A stretch of DNA of 64,000 nucleotides from Agromyces mangrovi (GTDB lineage: Bacteria; Actinomycetota; Actinomycetes; Actinomycetales; Microbacteriaceae): NCBI RefSeq assembly GCF_030296695.1, contig NZ_AP027737.1:3472001-3536000 (forward strand), given 5' to 3'. The notes beneath the pieces are model-generated. The model did no database searches. It worked only from the letters and a program-made list of their open reading frames with translations, and had not been told where the DNA came from. Both the position numbers and the translations under genes were made by a program. Numbering within the stretch: the stretch's first letter is position 1; every line of letters starts with the position of its first letter. Below, one piece after another: positions 59,147 through 64,000 of the stretch.

Positions 59147-60139
59147 TCACACGTCGTCGAGATCGGGCGGCAGGCTCGCCTCGGTGTCCGGTACGCCGAG
59201 ATCGGCGGCCTTCTTGTCTGCCATCGCGAGCAGGCGACGGATGCGACCGGCGACCGCGTCCTTGGTCATCGGCGGGTCGGCGTGGTGGCCGAGCTCGTCG
59301 AGGCTCGCGTCGCGGTGCGCGAGGCGCAGCCGGCCGGCGTAGCCGAGGTGCTCGGGCACGTCGTCGCCGAGCAGCTCGAGCGCGCGCTCCACGCGCGCGC
59401 ACGCCGCCACGGCCGCCTGGGCGGACCGCCGCAGGTTGGCGTCGTCGAAGTTCACCAGCCGGTTGGCCGTCGCGCGCACCTCGCGGCGCTGGCGCAGCTC
59501 CTCCCAGTTGCGCACCGTGCCCGCGGCGCCCATCTCGGCGAGCATCGCCCCGATCGCCTCGCCGTCGCGGATGACGACGCGGTGCACCCCGCGCACCTCG
59601 CGGGCCTTGGCCGGGATGGACAGGCGACCCGCGGCCCCGACGAGGGCCATCGCCGACTCGTTGCCCGGGCAGGTGATCTCGAGGGCCGCCGAACGGCCCG
59701 GATCGGTGAGGCTGCCGCGCGCGAGGAACGCGCCGCGCCAGACGCCGGCGACCTCTTCACGCGAACCCGTCGTGAGGCGGTTCGGCAGCCCGCGCACGGG
59801 CCGGCGGCGCGCATCGAGCAGGCCGGTCTGGCGCGCGAGGGTCTCTCCGCCGTCGAGCACCCGCACGAGGTACTGGTCGCCCCGGCGCGATGCGCCCGAG
59901 GACGTCACCGAGACGTCCGCCCGCACGCCGTAGAGCTCCGCGAGGTCGCGTGCGGCGCGCCGCGCGATCGCCACAGAGTCGACCTCGGCCTCGACCGCGA
60001 TGCGGTTCGAGATCACGTGCAGTCCGCCCGCGAATCGCAGCAGCGAGGCCAGCTCGGCCGCGCGAACGCTCGTGCGACTCACCTCGAACCGGGCCAGCTC
60101 GTCCTTGACGTCGGCTGTCAGCGCCAATCGTGTGTCCAT
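59147..60139 (-). CDS. whiA: Sporulation/cell-division regulator WhiA
   Basis: 330 aa. The N-terminal two-thirds has the degenerate LAGLIDADG endonuclease fold ([20 protein letters not shown]), the C-terminal ~85 residues a helix-turn-helix ([20 protein letters not shown] then [15 protein letters not shown]). It regulates cell division genes in actinobacteria, also in those that do not sporulate. It follows rapZ with no yvcK gene between. Confidence 0.95.
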   Translation of the reverse strand: MDTRLALTADVKDELARFEVSRTSVRAAELASLLRFAGGLHVISNRIAVEAEVDSVAIARRAARDLAELYGVRADVSVTSSGASRRGDQYLVRVLDGGETLARQTGLLDARRRPVRGLPNRLTTGSREEVAGVWRGAFLARGSLTDPGRSAALEITCPGNESAMALVGAAGRLSIPAKAREVRGVHRVVIRDGEAIGAMLAEMGAAGTVRNWEELRQRREVRATANRLVNFDDANLRRSAQAAVAACARVERALELLGDDVPEHLGYAGRLRLAHRDASLDELGHHADPPMTKDAVAGRIRRLLAMADKKAADLGVPDTEASLPPDLDDV

Positions 60140-60173
60140 CCTGTCGATCGCCTCGATTCGGGCGTGGTGTTTC

Positions 60174-61049
60174 CTATTCGCGGCCGAGGTCGCGGTGCCT
60201 GATGCTCACCGCGAGCCCGGGCACCGCCCGCAGCCGCGTCGCCAGCGCCTCGGCGATCGCCACCGAGCGGTGCTTCCCGCCGGTGCATCCGATCGCCACG
60301 GTCGCGTGGCGCTTGTTCTCGCGCTGGTACCCGTCGAACACGGTGCCGAGGACACGAGCGTACCCGTCGAGGAACTCGCCGGCACCCTCCTGCTCCAGCA
60401 CGTAGCGTGCCACGGCGTCCGCCTCGCCCGTCAGCGCGCGCAGGTCGGGCTTCCAGAACGGATTCGGCAGGAACCGCGCGTCGGCGACCAGGTCGGCGTC
60501 GGGAGGCAGCCCGTACTTGAACCCGAAGCTCATGACGGTCACGCTCAGCTCGGCGGCGTCGGCGGCCGCGAACGAGTCGCGGATCGTGGACGCGAGCTGG
60601 TGCACGTTGAGCTCGCTCGTGTCGATGATGACGTCGCTCGACGCCTTGAGCTCGGCCACGCGCGTGCGCTCGGCGGTGATGCCGTCGAGGATGGTGCCGT
60701 CGCCCTGCAGCGGGTGCGGGCGACGCACCGACTCGAACCGGCGCACCAGCGCCGCATCCGTCGCGTCGAGGAAGATGACCCGCAGGTTGAGGCCCGTGCG
60801 GAGCGCCTGCACGATGTCCTGCAGCTCCGAGAAGAAGTCGCCGCCGCGGATGTCGACGACCGCGGCGATGCGGGGCAGGGTCGCGCCGGCGCGCTCGACC
60901 AGCTCGACGAGCGGTCGCAGCATCTGCGGCGGGAGGTTGTCGACGACGTACCAGCCGAGATCTTCCAGCGCGTTCGCGACGGTGGATCGGCCGGCCCCGG
61001 ACATGCCGGTGACGATGAGCATCTCCTGGCGTACCCGTTCGTCGCTCAT
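60174..61049 (-). CDS. rapZ: RNase adapter / P-loop nucleotide-binding protein RapZ (YvcJ)
   Basis: 291 aa. Walker A is [35 protein letters not shown] and [14 protein letters not shown] follow; the C-terminal domain has [18 protein letters not shown]. In E. coli RapZ controls amino-sugar synthesis through small RNAs; the actinobacterial role is not settled. GAGAGGGGG precedes ATG 61049. Confidence 0.95.
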   Translation of the reverse strand: MSDERVRQEMLIVTGMSGAGRSTVANALEDLGWYVVDNLPPQMLRPLVELVERAGATLPRIAAVVDIRGGDFFSELQDIVQALRTGLNLRVIFLDATDAALVRRFESVRRPHPLQGDGTILDGITAERTRVAELKASSDVIIDTSELNVHQLASTIRDSFAAADAAELSVTVMSFGFKYGLPPDADLVADARFLPNPFWKPDLRALTGEADAVARYVLEQEGAGEFLDGYARVLGTVFDGYQRENKRHATVAIGCTGGKHRSVAIAEALATRLRAVPGLAVSIRHRDLGRE

Positions 61050-61086
61050 GCGGTCCCGGTCCCCCTCTCGTCCACCGCGTCCCAGC

Positions 61087-63035
61087 CTACCGACCGGCGA
61101 CCGCCTCGGGGTGCAGGTGCCGGTGCACGGCCTCCGCGGTGGCCGGACCCACGCCCTTCACCTCGGCGATCTCGTCGGGCGTCGCCTGCCGCAACCGGGT
61201 CACCGACCCGAAGTGGCGCAGCAGCTCCTTCACGCGTGCGGGGCCGAGGCCCGGCACCTCCGCGAGCACCGAGCCGATGTCGCGCTTGCGCCGCTGGCGC
61301 TGGTGCGTGATCGCGAACCGGTGGGCCTCGTCGCGGATGCGCTGGAACATGAACAGCGCCTCGCTGTTGCGCGGCAGCACGACCGGGAACGGCGACTCCG
61401 GGGTCCAGATCTCCTCGAGGCGCTTGGCGATGCCGCAGACCCGGATGCCTCGGACACCGCTCTCCTCGAGCGCACGCGCGGCCGCGGCGACCTGCGGCTC
61501 GCCCCCGTCGACGATCAGCAGGTTGGGCCGGTAGGCGAACTTCTTGCGTCGCCCCGTCGTCGCCGGGTCGTCGTCCACGGGCGGCGAGCCGTCGAGCGGC
61601 GGCTCGCCGGAGGCATCCGTCGCCCCATCGCCCACGCCCGCACCGGTGTCGTCGCCGTCGCGCAGGTACGCGAGGCGCCGGGTCAGCACCTGGTGCAGGG
61701 CCTCGGTGTCGTCGGCGTACTCGGGGATGGTGAAGCGCCGGTACTCGTCCTTGCGGGGCAGGCCGTCCTCGAACACGACCATCGACGCGACGATGTTCGT
61801 GCCGGAGAGGTGCGAGACGTCGTAGCACTCCATGCGCAGCGGGGCATCCGCCATGTCGAGTGCCTCCTGGATGTCCTCCAGCGCCTGCGACCGCGCCGTG
61901 AAGTCGGCGCTGCGGCGCGTCTTCGCCAGCATCAGCGCGTGCGCGGCGTTCTGGCGAGCGGTCTCCAGCAGCGCCGCCTTGTCGCCGCGCTGCGCGACCT
62001 TGAGGCGCACCCGGCGGCCGGCGATGGTCTCGAGCCACGCCTGGAGCGCCTCGACGTCGTCGGGCAGCTCGGGCACCACGACCTCGGCCGGCGGCGTCTC
62101 GACCCCGCCGTACACGTTCTGCAGCACCGAGTCGACGAGGTCGCCGAGGTCGACGTCGAGCTCCTTGTCGACCGTCCACGCGCGCACGGCCCGGATGCGT
62201 CCCCTGCGCACCCGGAAGAGCTGCACCGCCGCCGAGAGCTCGTCGTGCTCGATGCCGAACAGGTCGACGTCGACCGAGTCGCGCAGCACCACCGCGGTCT
62301 TCTCGAAGAACGACCGTGCCGCCGACAGCTGGTCGCGACGGCGTGCGGCCTGCTCGTAGTCCTGCGCGGCGGACGCCTCGCGCATCTGCCGCTCGAGCTC
62401 GTCGATGATGCGGCTGTCCTGGTTCTGCATGAAGGCGACGAACTCGTCGACGTGGTGCCGGTGCTCGGCGATGCCCACGGTGCCCGAGCACGGCCCGAAG
62501 CAGCGCCCGATCTGGCCGAGGAAGCAGGGCTTCCCGGTCGCCATGGCGCGCTTGTAGTCGGAGTCCTTGCAGGCCCGGGTCGGGAAGATCGTGCGCAGCA
62601 GGTCGAGGGTCTCCTGCGCCGCCCACACCTTCGGGTACGGGCCGAAGTACTTCGCGCCCGGGATGTTCGCGCGCCGCGTCACGATGGCGCGCGGCGCCTC
62701 GTCGGCGAGCGTCACCGCGATGTACGGGTACGACTTGTCGTCGCGGTACTTGACGTTGAACGGCGGGTCGAATTCCTTGATCCAGGTGTACTCGAGCTGG
62801 AGCGCGTCGACGTCGCCGCCGACGACGGTCCACTCCACCGAGGCCGCCGTGAGCACCATGCGCCGGGTGCGCTCGTGCAGGCTGCGGAGCGGCACGAAGT
62901 AGTTCGACAGCCGGGCCCGGAGGTTCTTGGCCTTCCCGACGTAGAGCACCCGCCCGTTCTCGTCGCGGAACCGGTACACCCCGGGCCGGGTCGGGATCTC
63001 CCCGCCTTCGGCCGGTACGGGACGGTGTCGCGCAT
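61087..63035 (-). CDS. uvrC: Excinuclease ABC subunit C, one apparent frameshift
   Basis: About 649 aa after repair. UvrC makes both incisions in nucleotide excision repair. GIY-YIG domain [19 protein letters not shown] near residue 20, Cys cluster region [20 protein letters not shown], UvrB-binding helix ~200-235, the RNase H-like endonuclease half ([17 protein letters not shown]), and helix-hairpin-helix motifs at the end ([26 protein letters not shown]). The C run 63000-63003 lacks one base; restoring it joins [10 protein letters not shown] to VYRFRD. Without it only an internal start would be usable. Confidence 0.93.
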
Positions 63036-63040
63036 GCCGC

Positions 63041-64000
<960 letters not shown>

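Overview
The window looks like a chromosomal segment of a high-GC Gram-positive actinobacterium. RbpA, WhiA, OpcA, the suf cluster with a Rieske protein, the tkt-tal-pgi-zwf-opcA-pgl block and a translational T-box on ileS all point to Actinobacteria. Gene order and GC-rich codon use suggest Microbacteriaceae; the genus cannot be fixed from sequence reading alone. I see no rRNA, CRISPR array, prophage, insertion sequence or replication origin. One tRNA gene (Ala, GGC) is present.

Positions 1-13649 are an accessory glycoside-utilisation locus in two modules. Module A holds a GH2 glycosidase cut by the window edge, an AraC-type regulator and a GPH-type sugar symporter. The GH2 and symporter promoters share a spaced element, ACGCTAC-N18-TGATAGAAC. 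Module B is a minus-strand operon running MFS transporter (read here as two six-helix halves), GH78 rhamnosidase, GH1 glucosidase, SDR dehydrogenase, TIM-barrel isomerase and GH43 glycosidase. A divergent TetR gene and two GTAACC...GGTTAC operators sit at its head. No enzyme shows a signal peptide, so whole glycosides are probably imported and cut inside the cell.

Positions 13650-25600 are core: tRNA-Ala, rsfS, a Pro-rich membrane protein, nadD, proA, proB, obg, rpmA, rplU, a DUF4031 gene, RNase E/G, a VKOR-family protein, a DHFR-like protein and ndk. Positions 25557-36000 carry a DUF4233 membrane protein, folC, ileS with a T-box leader, an unknown anchored protein, an MHS transporter and an archaeal-like valS. 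Positions 35976-40245 hold an ArsR-type regulator with an elaborate operator, a methyltransferase, an M3 peptidase and a SufT-like protein.

Positions 40250-64000 hold sufB-sufD-Rieske-sufC; heme A synthesis (ctaA, ctaB); the pentose phosphate block; rbpA, secG and tpiA-pgk-gap; then sodA, whiA, rapZ, uvrC and the 3' part of uvrA. The carbon genes feed released sugars into the pentose phosphate and lower glycolytic pathways.

A caution for the reader: several genes, including the repair genes uvrC and uvrA, are broken by apparent one-base losses in C/G runs. The pattern looks like sequence error more than gene decay, and I annotate these genes across the break.
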